From: Pseudomonadota bacterium
GTDB lineage: Bacteria; Myxococcota_A; Polyangia; Fen-1088
DNA: 17,719 nucleotides
Reading direction: 5' to 3'
Assembly: GCA_023438785.1 (NCBI GenBank)
Contig: JAEXQJ010000356.1
Location: forward strand, 1 to 17,719
The translations under genes were made by a program, and so were the position numbers. The stretch's first letter is position 1, and every line of letters begins with the position of its first letter. Below, piece after piece: positions 7,520 to 15,216 of this stretch. The notes beneath the pieces were generated by a model, which was not told the DNA's origin, made no database searches, and saw only the letters and a list, made by a program, of their open reading frames with translations.

Positions 7520-8791
7520 ATGGAACACACGTTTTTGGCTCTCATTCTGCTCATCGCGGCGGCCAAGGTCGGGGGCAGCCTCGCGGTCCGTTTCCGCCAG
7601 CCGGCCGTTCTGGGCGAGCTGGCCGCCGGATTGGTACTCGGCAATTTGGGTCTGCTCGGCTTGCATAGTCTGGACTTCCTCAAGACCGACTTGCATCTGG
7701 CGTTCCTGGCCGAGTTGGGCGTTATCTTCCTGTTGTTCGAGGTGGGCCTGCAATCCAACCTGCGCGACATGATGCGGGTCGGGCCCTCCGCGTTCCTGGT
7801 GGCGGTCGTGGGGGTCATCGCGCCCATGGCCCTCGGCTACGTGGTGACCGGTCTGCTGGTTCCGCACACGTCCTTTGCCGTGCCTCTCTTCCTGGGCGCC
7901 ACGCTCTCCGCCACCAGTGTCGGCATCACGGCGCGCGTGTTCCAGGATCTCGGACGCTCGGGCAGTCGCGAGGCGCAGGTGGTGCTGGGCGCCGCGGTGA
8001 TCGACGACGTCCTGGGGCTCATCGTGCTCGCGGCGGTGGGGGGAATCATCGGCGCGGCCAACGGCGCGGGTACGCTCTCCACGCTCGATCTGGGCCTCAT
8101 CGTAGGCAAGGCGGGCGCGTTCCTGGTCGCGGCGGTCATGCTGGGCGCATTCCTTTCCCCCCGTCTCTTCGCCGCGGCCTTCCGCCTCCGCTCCGAGGGC
8201 GTGCTGCTGGCCTGCGGTCTGTTCGCCTGCTTCTTGTTCTCGCTCGCGGCCAGCCGCGTGGGCTTGGCGCCCATCGTGGGCTCCTTTGCCGCCGGTCTCG
8301 TCCTCGAACCCGTGCACTACAAGCGCTATCTGGCACAGGGTGACCATGAGCTCGAGGAGCTGGTCCGACCGCTCACCTCGTTTCTCGTGCCCATCTTCTT
8401 CGTCCTCATGGGCATCAAGGTCGACTTGAGCAGCCTGGCGCAACCAGGCGTGGTCCTCCTCGCCTTGGCGCTGACCGTGGTGGGCGCCTTGGGCAAGCAA
8501 GTCTGCGGCCTGGCCGTGCTCGGGCGCGGCATGGACCGCCTCACCGTGGGCCTCGGCATGATCCCGCGCGGCGAAGTGGGCCTCATCTTCGCCAACATCG
8601 GACTTGGACTGACGGTGGCTGGCGAGCCAGTGCTCACGAAGGCCAGCTTCTCCGCCGTGGTCATCATGGTCATGCTCACCACCCTCATGACGCCTCCTCT
8701 GCTGAATTGGAGTCTGTCGAGGTGGCGCACCCATACCGCGGACGCGGGCGTTGCGCCGGAACCAGCCTTGGGGGGAGGCTCCAACCCCTGA
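7520..8791 (+). CDS. CPA2-family cation:proton antiporter (KefB/NapA-like membrane domain)
   Basis: This 423-residue antiporter consists of the membrane domain alone, with no RCK/TrkA tail. Landmarks are RQPAVLGEL (26-34), LLFEVGLQ (71-78), ATSVGITARVFQDLG (131-145), the Asp-Asp pair at 162-163 (AVIDDVLGL), GSFAAGLVLEP (254-264), FFVLMGIKVDL (293-303) and GMIPRGEVGLIFAN (346-359). The aspartate pair points to electrogenic cation/H+ exchange. The ATG at 7520 begins the first helix directly; the frame stays open upstream but encodes an Arg-rich, non-membrane sequence. It is close in sequence to the partial antiporter at 1-629 but lacks that protein's leader peptide. It follows the alpha-CTD-like gene by 77 bases and could share its transcript. 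Confidence 0.93.
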   Translation: MEHTFLALILLIAAAKVGGSLAVRFRQPAVLGELAAGLVLGNLGLLGLHSLDFLKTDLHLAFLAELGVIFLLFEVGLQSNLRDMMRVGPSAFLVAVVGVIAPMALGYVVTGLLVPHTSFAVPLFLGATLSATSVGITARVFQDLGRSGSREAQVVLGAAVIDDVLGLIVLAAVGGIIGAANGAGTLSTLDLGLIVGKAGAFLVAAVMLGAFLSPRLFAAAFRLRSEGVLLACGLFACFLFSLAASRVGLAPIVGSFAAGLVLEPVHYKRYLAQGDHELEELVRPLTSFLVPIFFVLMGIKVDLSSLAQPGVVLLALALTVVGALGKQVCGLAVLGRGMDRLTVGLGMIPRGEVGLIFANIGLGLTVAGEPVLTKASFSAVVIMVMLTTLMTPPLLNWSLSRWRTHTADAGVAPEPALGGGSNP

Positions 8792-8843
8792 TCGCCGGCG
8801 GCAACGCCGGCCGGCGACGATGTCCAAGTAGAACCAGCCTTGG
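8759..8843. repeat. 13-bp direct repeat GAACCAGCCTTGG
   Basis: Exact copies lie at 8759-8771, inside the last codons of the antiporter gene, and at 8831-8843 in the gap, 72 bases apart. The hairpin at 8792-8817 lies between them. They may be the trace of a small local duplication; no insertion sequence is present between them. Confidence 0.5.
8792..8817 (+). terminator. GC-rich hairpin immediately after the antiporter stop codon
   Basis: TCGCCGGC (8792-8799) pairs with GCCGGCGA (8810-8817), continued inward by GGC/GCC around AAC with one unpaired G. It begins directly after the TGA at 8789-8791. It is a strong stem without a T-tract, so it is a probable but unproven terminator. Confidence 0.5.
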
Positions 8844-8864
8844 CTGTCGGCAATAATTGACCGC

Positions 8865-9884
8865 GTGGGGCAGGATCGGGTCCGCATCATTTCCTTCGCT
8901 CGGAGATTGGCTCGTCGGGAAGACCAAGACGGGTATGAAGACGCGGGGGTCCGGCTGATTCCGCTGGGGGGCGGTCTGGAGTCGGCCATGGTGGTGCGCG
9001 TGGAGGTGCGCGCCCGACGGGGCCGCAAGAATCCCTTGGTCTTCGTGGCCAAGAAGCTCGAAGGCACCTCTGTGCGCGAGGCCGCGGTGTACCGAGAGTG
9101 GCTGGCCCGGCACCCTATCCCTCTGGCACCCCGTTTTCTGGGCACGCTGCCGTCGGAGGGCGGGGCCGTGCTGCTCTTCATGCAGGCGCTGCCCCCGCGT
9201 GCCGGTTGGCCATGGGGCGACCAGGCCAAGACCCGCGGCGTGCTCGCGCAATTGGCCCGCCTGCACATGTCGGCGGTCCGGCCGTACCCGCGGGCCATCT
9301 CGGATTGGGACTTCGAGGCAAGCCTGGCCGGGAGCTCACAGAAGGCTCTCGACCTGTTGGAAGAAATCCCGCGACGCTATCTGCCCCACGATCTCCTGCG
9401 CACGCGCGCCGCTGCTCGGCGGGTGGTGTTGTGCTTGGGGATGTTGAGGCGTGAGCTGCTGTCATCGCCGCGCTTCGGGACCACGGTGCTACACGGCGAC
9501 GTTCACAGCGGGAACGTGGCCCTCGTCCCCCGCCCCGAGGGAGAGAGCCCCCTCTTCTGCGACTGGGCGCGCGCACGGGTGGGCTCGCCGCTCGAAGACG
9601 TGAGTTCCTGGCTCAAGTCACTCGGGCTGTGGGAACCCGAGGCGGCGCGTCGACACGACACGCTCCTGCAAGCCTACCTGGACGAACGCGGCATGAACCG
9701 CGCGATGGATAGCGAGTTGCGGGCCTCGTACTGGTTCGCGGCGGCGTGCAACGGGTTGGCGGGGGCGCTGCTCTATTATCTGCACTCCGCGGCCGAGGAT
9801 CTGCGCAACGGACGCCCCGCCGACTTCAGGTTGGCGCGGGGCTGGGCTCGCGTCATCCGCAGGGCGGGCGCATTCGTGAGTTGA
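8865..9884 (+). CDS. APH-fold phosphotransferase / kinase-like protein
   Basis: This 339-residue cytoplasmic protein belongs to the aminoglycoside phosphotransferase (protein-kinase-like) superfamily. The N-lobe has a glycine-rich turn (LIPLGGGLES, 31-40), a candidate ATP-binding lysine (VFVAKKLEG, 59-67) and a Glu-bearing helix (SVREAAVYREWL, 69-80). The C-lobe has the Brenner motif VLHGDVHSGNVAL (208-220) with catalytic Asp212 and Asn217, then the metal-binding Asp233 in CDWARARVGSPLEDV. The substrate is unknown: these folds phosphorylate antibiotics, choline, sugars and other metabolites, and nothing here points to drug resistance. The start is uncertain. A GTG at 8865 covers the full N-lobe but has no Shine-Dalgarno sequence; ATG 8985 would cut into it. 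The gene converges on the phosphatase gene with only seven bases between the stops. Confidence 0.8.
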   Translation: MGQDRVRIISFARRLARREDQDGYEDAGVRLIPLGGGLESAMVVRVEVRARRGRKNPLVFVAKKLEGTSVREAAVYREWLARHPIPLAPRFLGTLPSEGGAVLLFMQALPPRAGWPWGDQAKTRGVLAQLARLHMSAVRPYPRAISDWDFEASLAGSSQKALDLLEEIPRRYLPHDLLRTRAAARRVVLCLGMLRRELLSSPRFGTTVLHGDVHSGNVALVPRPEGESPLFCDWARARVGSPLEDVSSWLKSLGLWEPEAARRHDTLLQAYLDERGMNRAMDSELRASYWFAAACNGLAGALLYYLHSAAEDLRNGRPADFRLARGWARVIRRAGAFVS

Positions 9885-9891
9885 GCTGCGC

Positions 9892-10527
9892 TCAGGCCGC
9901 CGGGGCGTGGCAGTCGTCGAAACGCACCAGCCGCAGGGCTTGGCCGTCGTCGCACATCTCGGTTATGGACGCATTGCCGGGCCGGTGAGCCGACCAACGG
10001 CTGCTCGGCGTTCCGCTCAGCGAGCCGAGAACCTGGCTAATGACGCCCGCATGGGAGACCACGATCAGGGGATCCGCGGAGTTGCGGCGGAGCCGAGCGA
10101 GACACTCCAGGCACCGGGTACGGAACTCGGCGTAGCTCTCGCCGCCTGGCCAGCGAAAATAGTCGTTGTCCTGGCGCAGGTTCGCCGCCCACAGATCGGG
10201 ATATCGGCGCTGCACCTCCCCAATCGAGAGGCCCTCCAACTCGCCGCAGGAGATCTCGCGCAGATCGGGCTCGATCTCTACCGCGCCACCGCTCACGCTG
10301 CTAATGGCCTCGGCCATCTTTCGGCAGCGTTGAAGAGGGCTAGAGAAGATGGGCGTGTTTGCCGGAAGCTCCCGTCCCAGGCGCGCCGCAAGCGCCACGG
10401 TCTCGCGCCAACCCAGGGCGCTCAAGGGCGTGTCGTGCCAGCCACTCAAGGGTCGGTCCTGCCCATCGTTGTTCCCGTCGGTGTGGCCGTGTCGCAGCAG
10501 AATCAGCCGTCGTTCCATCAAAGACAT
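9892..10527 (-). CDS. Histidine phosphatase family protein (phosphoglycerate mutase-like)
   Basis: This protein of about 211 residues has the histidine phosphatase signature LILLRHGHTDGN (8-19), in which His13 would carry the phosphate. It also has a second arginine segment SSPLQRCRKMAEAI (62-75), the acidic EISCGELEGL (91-100) and the second catalytic His159 in VVSHAGVISQV. The size and the ExxxGxxEG motif resemble CobC-type alpha-ribazole phosphatases and general small-molecule phosphatases; no cobalamin genes are nearby, so the substrate is open. The ATG at 10527 was chosen; ATG 10518 is possible, and a longer frame from 10614 would overlap modC. It lies 56 bases downstream of modC in the same direction and may be the last gene of the mod operon. 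Confidence 0.85.
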   Translation of the reverse strand: MSLMERRLILLRHGHTDGNNDGQDRPLSGWHDTPLSALGWRETVALAARLGRELPANTPIFSSPLQRCRKMAEAISSVSGGAVEIEPDLREISCGELEGLSIGEVQRRYPDLWAANLRQDNDYFRWPGGESYAEFRTRCLECLARLRRNSADPLIVVSHAGVISQVLGSLSGTPSSRWSAHRPGNASITEMCDDGQALRLVRFDDCHAPAA

Positions 10528-10583
10528 GAGCGTACCGCCGAATACCTCGGATGCCGCCCCCACCTGCTGGTGACCCGACAGAG

Positions 10584-11354
10584 TCAGGATGTGGCAGAGC
10601 GCGGCTTCGTCCACACTTCGGAGACCCCATCCAGCAGGCGCGCCGCGAACGGCGTGGCAGGTGCCCGCGTGGCCTCAATCAGGCTGCTGCAGGAGAGCAA
10701 GCGCCCTTGTTCCATCGTCGCCACGCGCCCGGCGAGCGCGACGATGTCCGCGCAATCGTGCGTGACTATGACGCTCGGGATGGCCAACCGGGCGATGCGC
10801 TCGGCGAGGAGGCAGCGCATCTCCGCGCGGGCCTCGACGTCCAGCGCCGCCGTGGGTTCGTCCAGCAGCAGGACGCGCGGCCGCGAGGCGATGGCGCGCG
10901 CCAGGGCCACGCGCTGACGCTCGCCGCCCGAGAGGTGAGAGGGTCTTTTCTCGGCGAGATGGACAATGCCAAATTCGTCGAGGAGCTCCAGTGCAGACTG
11001 CCGGCGCTGCCTGCGCGATGTGCTCTCGTTTGCACAGGCCAGGGCGAACTCCACGTTTCCCTGGGTCGTGAGATGGGGAAAGAGGCCGTAATCCTGGGGC
11101 ACATAGGCAAAGCGGCGCTCCTCGGTGGGGCAGACCCGGCCCGCGCTGGTGTCCACGATGACCTCACTGCCCAGGGTGATGCGGGCGCGGTCGGGCACGC
11201 GCGTCCCAAGCAAGGCCAGCAGAAGGCTGCTCTTGCCCGAACCGTTGGGCCCGATCAGCGCGACGGGCTCCGCCCCCACCTCCAAAGTGGCCTGCAACAC
11301 GAACCCCGGCCACGCGGCGTTCAGCGAGGCCGAGAGCCTGGCCGACGAGCTCAT
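10584..11354 (-). CDS. modC: Molybdate ABC transporter ATP-binding protein, short form
   Basis: This 256-residue ATPase would power molybdate import with ModB and ModA. Walker A is GPNGSGKS (35-42), the Q-loop is YVPQDYGLFPHL (84-95), the ABC signature is LSGGERQRVALARA (141-154), Walker B is VLLLDEPTAALD (161-172) and the H-loop is VIVTHD (195-200). Classical ModC is about 350 residues and ends in a TOBE/MOP domain that binds molybdate and gives trans-inhibition. Here the chain stops soon after the H-loop region, so that domain is missing. The start ATG overlaps the end of modB by four bases, pointing to translational coupling. The assignment to molybdate rests on the flanking modB and modA; sulfate or tungstate ATPases are similar. 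Confidence 0.9.
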   Translation of the reverse strand: MSSSARLSASLNAAWPGFVLQATLEVGAEPVALIGPNGSGKSSLLLALLGTRVPDRARITLGSEVIVDTSAGRVCPTEERRFAYVPQDYGLFPHLTTQGNVEFALACANESTSRRQRRQSALELLDEFGIVHLAEKRPSHLSGGERQRVALARAIASRPRVLLLDEPTAALDVEARAEMRCLLAERIARLAIPSVIVTHDCADIVALAGRVATMEQGRLLSCSSLIEATRAPATPFAARLLDGVSEVWTKPRSATS

Positions 11355-12184
11355 GGCGCGCCGACCACCCGCTCGGGAAGAAGGCTCGCGGAGCGGTTGA
11401 ATCTGCGCAGCGCGAGCAGGAGGGCGAAGGCGAAGAGGACCAGGAGCAGAGACAAGGCCTGGGCCGTGCGCAGGTCGAGCTCGAGGGCGGTGTAGATGGC
11501 CAGGGGCAGGGTCTGCGTCTTGTCCGTCATGTTGCCGGCAAACATCAACGTGGCCCCGAATTCTCCCAGGGCGCGCGCCCAGCTCATGGCGGCCCCGGCC
11601 GTCAGGGCAGGCCTGCTCAGCGGCAGCGCCATGCCGAAGAACAGCCGAGCCGGGGAGGCGCCCAGGCTACGACCGACCGCCAGGAGCTGCGGGTCCAGAC
11701 GCGAGAACGCCAGGGTGGCGGCCTGCAAATAGAACGGTGCCGCCACGAAGACCTGCGCGATCACGACGGCCGCGGTGCTGAACGCGGGGGAAAAACCCAT
11801 GCGTTCGATCCAGCCGCCGAGGAGGCCGCGCCGGCCAAAGGCAAGCAGCAAGGCGATGCCCCCCACGGCAGGCGGAATTACCACGGGCAATTGCAGGAGC
11901 GTCTCGACCCATTTGGCCGAACGCCAGCGCGAGCCCGCCAACCACCAGGCCAACGGCGTGCCGCCGAGGACGATGATCACCACCGAGAGGCTGGTGGTCT
12001 CCAGGCTCAAGCGCAGGGCGGGCAGCGTGAGCGCACACTCAAGGCCACGCAAGATGGCCAGCGGTCCGCCGTCCAAGACCAAGGCGACAAAGGGCAACAC
12101 CAGGAGCATGCCCAACCCGCCGGCCAGGGCCGCCATGGCTATCCGATAGCCCAGGTTTCGATGGCGCCGGGCCAACCTGTTCAT
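11351..12184 (-). CDS. modB: Molybdate ABC transporter permease
   Basis: This 277-residue inner-membrane permease has about six helices (for example 15-37, 62-83, 98-116, 136-158 and 243-261). The EAA loop that docks on the ATPase is GRSLGASPARLFFGMALPL (171-189), followed by RALGEFGATLMFAGN (204-218), a hallmark of ModB/CysT-type permeases. LPVVIPPAVGGIALLLAFG (99-117) is also typical of ModB. It overlaps modA upstream and modC downstream by four bases each, so the three genes form one tightly coupled operon. Tungstate specificity cannot be excluded from the permease alone. Confidence 0.95.
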   Translation of the reverse strand: MNRLARRHRNLGYRIAMAALAGGLGMLLVLPFVALVLDGGPLAILRGLECALTLPALRLSLETTSLSVVIIVLGGTPLAWWLAGSRWRSAKWVETLLQLPVVIPPAVGGIALLLAFGRRGLLGGWIERMGFSPAFSTAAVVIAQVFVAAPFYLQAATLAFSRLDPQLLAVGRSLGASPARLFFGMALPLSRPALTAGAAMSWARALGEFGATLMFAGNMTDKTQTLPLAIYTALELDLRTAQALSLLLVLFAFALLLALRRFNRSASLLPERVVGAP

Positions 12185-13071
12185 TTCGCGCGCTCACGAG
12201 ATGGCGCGGGCGCCACTTTGAACCCCGCTGCCCTCAGGACGGATTGCCCCTCCTCGCCACGCACCAGGGCGACCCAAGCCGCGGCCAGCTCCCGGTTTGG
12301 TGCGCGGGTCGCGATCGCGATGGGATAGCTGGCCACCACGTTCACCGCGCCGGGAATGGCGATCGCCTTGACCCGCTCCTTGGCGGTCGCGGCATCGGTC
12401 CTGTAGACGATCCCCGCGTCCGCCTCGCCCAGGGCGACCTTGGTCAAGACCTGGCGGACGTTGAGCTCCCGCGATCGCACATGACCCATCACCCGCTCGC
12501 GAAACGCGGGACCGTACAGCTTCGCAGCCGCGGCCAGAATCGCCTCGCTGTAGGCGCCGATGGGCACGGCGGGGCCTCCGAGCACGACGTGTTCGGCCTT
12601 CGGAAGATCGGTGAAGGCCGCCAAGCGCGCCGGGTTGTCTCCGGGCACGATCACCACAGGCTCGTTCTCGGCGAACACGACCGGCGTCTCAACGAGGCCC
12701 TGCCGCTCCAGCGCGGCCATGTGTCGATGGTCCGCGGCGGCAAACACATCCACCTTGGCGCCATTCTCGATCTGGACGCGCAGCTCTTGGCTACCCGCCA
12801 GGTTCAGGCGCACCTTCACGCCCGCGTGGCGTGTCTCGTAGATGCTCGTCAGCCCCTGGAAGACCTCACGCAGAGAAGCCGCCGCCGCGACCACCAGCTC
12901 CTTCGACTCGGCGGCCTGGACCTCGGTGCACGGCGTCCCGGCGCCAGCGAAGGCACAGAAGGCCAGAAGCACAATCATGGCTCGTCGCCGCGTCGTGCCG
13001 ATGTGCGTGCTGTGAGGCGCAGACCGTCGGCGACGCCCGGCTTCTTCGGCGCTGTCCATGGTTTCCATCAT
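12181..13071 (-). CDS. modA: Molybdate ABC transporter periplasmic binding protein
   Basis: This periplasmic protein captures molybdate (and probably tungstate) and delivers it to ModB. With the chosen start it has 296 residues. The hydrophobic leader MIVLLAFCAFAGAG follows Arg28-30 and precedes a likely signal-peptidase site at VQA/AES. The mature part has ModA landmarks: LVVAAAASLREVFQ (59-72), LNLAGSQELRVQIENGAKVDVFAAAD (89-114, with the oxyanion-contacting Ser) and, later, the ADAGIVYRTDA segment. The start is uncertain: ATGs at 13071, 13068, 13059 and 12978 are all in frame, none with a good Shine-Dalgarno. Those before 12978 are preferred because the leader needs its basic residues. It heads the modABC operon and diverges from nifA, tying molybdenum supply to nitrogenase. 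Confidence 0.93.
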   Translation of the reverse strand: MMETMDSAEEAGRRRRSAPHSTHIGTTRRRAMIVLLAFCAFAGAGTPCTEVQAAESKELVVAAAASLREVFQGLTSIYETRHAGVKVRLNLAGSQELRVQIENGAKVDVFAAADHRHMAALERQGLVETPVVFAENEPVVIVPGDNPARLAAFTDLPKAEHVVLGGPAVPIGAYSEAILAAAAKLYGPAFRERVMGHVRSRELNVRQVLTKVALGEADAGIVYRTDAATAKERVKAIAIPGAVNVVASYPIAIATRAPNRELAAAWVALVRGEEGQSVLRAAGFKVAPAPSRERAK

Positions 13072-13394
13072 TCGTAGCCGCCCGACGGTGTCAACCTGAC
13101 TCGACCCGCGCCTAGTAGAATTAACCCGCACGAAACGAGCACAACGCCCGAAGCCGGCCTCTCGTGGAGCGCTCGCCTCACCGCCGTGCCTCTGAATGGA
13201 GGCAACTTGCCCTCGAACGGGTCATGTCTCCGCCGTGTAACCTGCGCGTATCCGCGCCGCATCCGCCGAGAAACTCCCCGGCATCGCGTGCAAAGAGCGG
13301 CCGTAAAATCTGAGTCCTGTCGCCGATTCGAGGACGCGCCTGACGAACGTAGCCGCTACATTGGAGTCGTTCCTCTTCACACCTGCGAACCGCC
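13072..13394. promoter_or_regulatory. Divergent control region between modA and nifA, no gene seen
   Basis: No credible coding frame lies in these 323 bases. On the minus strand a perfect TTGACA (13094-13089) sits 16 bases before AATGAT (13072-13067). If used, it would start transcription near 13060, almost at the modA ATG 13059. On the plus strand TAAAAT (13304-13309) is a fair -10 box for nifA but has no good -35. TGGAGGCAACTTGC (13197-13210) resembles a sigma-54 promoter but its GG-GC spacing is nine, not ten. No ModE-like or TGT-N10-ACA site was found. Confidence 0.35.
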
Positions 13395-14960
13395 ATGCAC
13401 GCTCTCGACGACGATTCGCCCGTCAGACATCCCGAGTTGGACCTGCTCCTCGAGGTCAGCGAAGAGCTGTCTCGCGGTGGCGAATTGAAGGAAGCCACGG
13501 GCCCCGTCCTGCAAAGGTTGGCCAGCGGCATGGGCCTTCTGCGCGGGGCCATCACAATCCTCAACCGCACCAGCGGCCAGATCGTCATCGCCGATGCCTT
13601 CGGTCTCACCCCCGACGAGATGGCGCGTGGCCGCTACGCCGTCGGTGAAGGTATCACGGGCCGCGTGATCGCCAGCGGCCGCCCCGCCGTGGTGCCCAGC
13701 GTGAGCGCCGAACCCGCCTTCCTCGATCGCACCTGCGCCCGCGGACTCAACGGCACGGGCGAGCGGGAGGACGTGGCCTTCATCTGCGTGCCCATCTTCA
13801 ACGGCACCGAGGTCGTGGGCGCCCTCAGCATCGACCGTCTGCCCTCTCCGGATCGCGGGCTCGACGAGGACGTCCGCCTGCTGACCATCATCGCCTCCAT
13901 GATCGCGCGCGCCGTGCAAGTCCGTCAGGCGGCCCACGAGCGCAATCTCATGCTCGAAAGGGAAAACAGTCGCCTACAAAACGAGCTCGCGCAACGGTTC
14001 CGCCCCACCAACCTCATCGGCAACTCATCGGCCATGAACCGCGTCCTCGGGGAGATCAGCCAGGTGGCGGCCAGTCCAACCACCGTCCTCATTCGCGGCG
14101 AGAGCGGCGTGGGCAAGGAGCTCGTCGCCCAATGCATCCACTACAACAGCCCGCGCGCTACCGGGCCCTTCGTACGGGTCAATTGTGGTGCTCTCCCCGA
14201 GGGCGTGGTGGAGAGCGAGCTCTTCGGGCACGAACGGGGCGCCTTCACGGGCGCCGTCGCTCGCCGCAAGGGCCGCTTCGAGCTCGCTGACCACGGGACC
14301 CTGTTCCTCGACGAGATCGGTGACCTGCCCCCGGCCACGCAGGTCAAGTTGCTGCGCGTCCTGCAAGAGCGCGAGTTCGAGCGTCTGGGCGGCAACGACG
14401 TGGTCCACGTCGACGTGCGGGTCATCGCGGCCACACACCGCAATCTGGAGGATCTGGTCAAGCTCAATCAGTTCCGCGAAGATCTCTACTACCGGCTCAA
14501 CGTCTTCCCCATCTACGTTCCGCCTCTGCGCGAACGGCGCACCGACGTGTTGCTGTTGGCCGATCACTTCGTCGAGCGCTTCGCCAAGAACGCGGGCAAG
14601 CCCGTGCGCCGCATCTCCACGCCGGCCATCGACATGCTCACCGCCTATCACTGGCCGGGCAACGTGCGCGAATTGCAGAATGCCATGGAGCGCGCCGTGC
14701 TCCTCTCCGATGACGGCGTCATCCACGGCCATCACCTCCCGCCCACCTTGCAGACCGCCGAGGCGAGCAATACGCCCGTGCGTGGCCCTCTGCGCGCCAC
14801 CCTGGAGAGTGTGGAACGCGAGATGATCTCCGAGGCGCTTAAGAGCGCGCGCGGCAACATGGCGGAGGCGGCGCGGACGTTGGGCATCTCACAGCGGATC
14901 ATGGGCCTGCGCGTGCGCCACTACCGCATCGAACCGGACCGCTTCCGAGGCGCGGTTTAG
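13395..14960 (+). CDS. nifA: NifA, sigma-54-dependent activator of nitrogen fixation genes
   Basis: This 521-residue protein has the three-domain NifA plan. The N-terminal GAF domain (about 14-178) contains GEGITGRVIASGRPAVVPSV. The AAA+ domain (about 205-445) has Walker A GESGVGKE (235-242), the sigma-54-contacting loop GAFTGA (282-287), Walker B LFLDEIGDLP (303-312) and GNVRELQNAMERAVLLS. The C-terminal Fis-type helix-turn-helix (about 478-512) has GNMAEAARTLGISQRIMGLR. It would hydrolyse ATP to open sigma-54 promoters such as that of nifH. The linker between AAA+ and HTH (about 450-470) has no cysteine, unlike oxygen-sensitive alphaproteobacterial NifA with its CX4C motif. The ATG at 13395 has no clear Shine-Dalgarno. 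The assignment is supported by position: it diverges from modA and precedes nifH. Confidence 0.93.
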   Translation: MHALDDDSPVRHPELDLLLEVSEELSRGGELKEATGPVLQRLASGMGLLRGAITILNRTSGQIVIADAFGLTPDEMARGRYAVGEGITGRVIASGRPAVVPSVSAEPAFLDRTCARGLNGTGEREDVAFICVPIFNGTEVVGALSIDRLPSPDRGLDEDVRLLTIIASMIARAVQVRQAAHERNLMLERENSRLQNELAQRFRPTNLIGNSSAMNRVLGEISQVAASPTTVLIRGESGVGKELVAQCIHYNSPRATGPFVRVNCGALPEGVVESELFGHERGAFTGAVARRKGRFELADHGTLFLDEIGDLPPATQVKLLRVLQEREFERLGGNDVVHVDVRVIAATHRNLEDLVKLNQFREDLYYRLNVFPIYVPPLRERRTDVLLLADHFVERFAKNAGKPVRRISTPAIDMLTAYHWPGNVRELQNAMERAVLLSDDGVIHGHHLPPTLQTAEASNTPVRGPLRATLESVEREMISEALKSARGNMAEAARTLGISQRIMGLRVRHYRIEPDRFRGAV

Positions 14961-15091
14961 CCAATTGTTCGCACGGCGGGGCATCACACGCGTGTTGCGG
15001 ACAACCCTTCTCTCAGGGAGCGCCACATCCCGTTTCAGGCAACGGGTCTGCTCCGCTCGCCCGCGCGCCACCCACGCATGCCGTCTCGCCG

Positions 15092-15129
15092 GATCCTACG
15101 CCCAGGTAGCACGCGCGGGCCGATCCTAC
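15092..15129 (+). repeat. Direct repeat GATCCTAC, 30-bp period, upstream of nifH
   Basis: Two identical 8-mers at 15092-15099 and 15122-15129 are both preceded by GC-rich bases. The 30-bp period is close to three helical turns, so proteins bound to them would share one DNA face. They are candidates for activator or repressor binding. No known consensus is matched. Confidence 0.4.
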
Positions 15130-15200
15130 ACGGATGTCGTTCGTCGGCTTTCGGTTTCTCTGCTCACCGACGATTTTCGCCATTTCCGTCGCCCGCATTC

Positions 15201-15216
15201 TGGCAACCCGCTTGCA
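15201..15216 (+). promoter_or_regulatory. Sigma-54 (-24/-12) promoter of nifHD
   Basis: TGGCAACCCGCTTGCA matches the consensus TGGCAC-N5-TTGCA with the required ten bases between GG (15202-15203) and GC (15214-15215). Transcription would start near 15227, giving a nifH leader of about 43 nt. This is the best sigma-54 match noticed in the window and fits NifA control from the upstream gene. Confidence 0.88.

Noticed and set aside
8759..8843. Direct repeat as a target-site duplication of an insertion element
   Set aside because: Only 59 bases lie between the copies; there are no terminal inverted repeats typical of an element and no transposase.
7298..9298. A 666-codon minus-strand frame opposite the antiporter at 7520-8791
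   Set aside because: Its composition is His/Glu/Arg-rich, as expected from reverse reading of GC-rich membrane-protein codons, while the opposite strand encodes recognisable proteins.
8865..9884. Reading the APH-fold protein as an aminoglycoside resistance enzyme
   Set aside because: The fold is shared by kinases for many metabolites and nothing in the neighbourhood suggests resistance or a mobile element.
13197..13210. Sigma-54-like TGGAGGCAACTTGC upstream of nifA
   Set aside because: The spacing between GG and GC is nine bases, whereas sigma-54 promoters need ten.
13220..13233. GG-N10-GC match upstream of nifA
   Set aside because: The spacing is right but the -12 element reads TCCGCC and the -24 lacks TGGCA, so it falls below a usable match.
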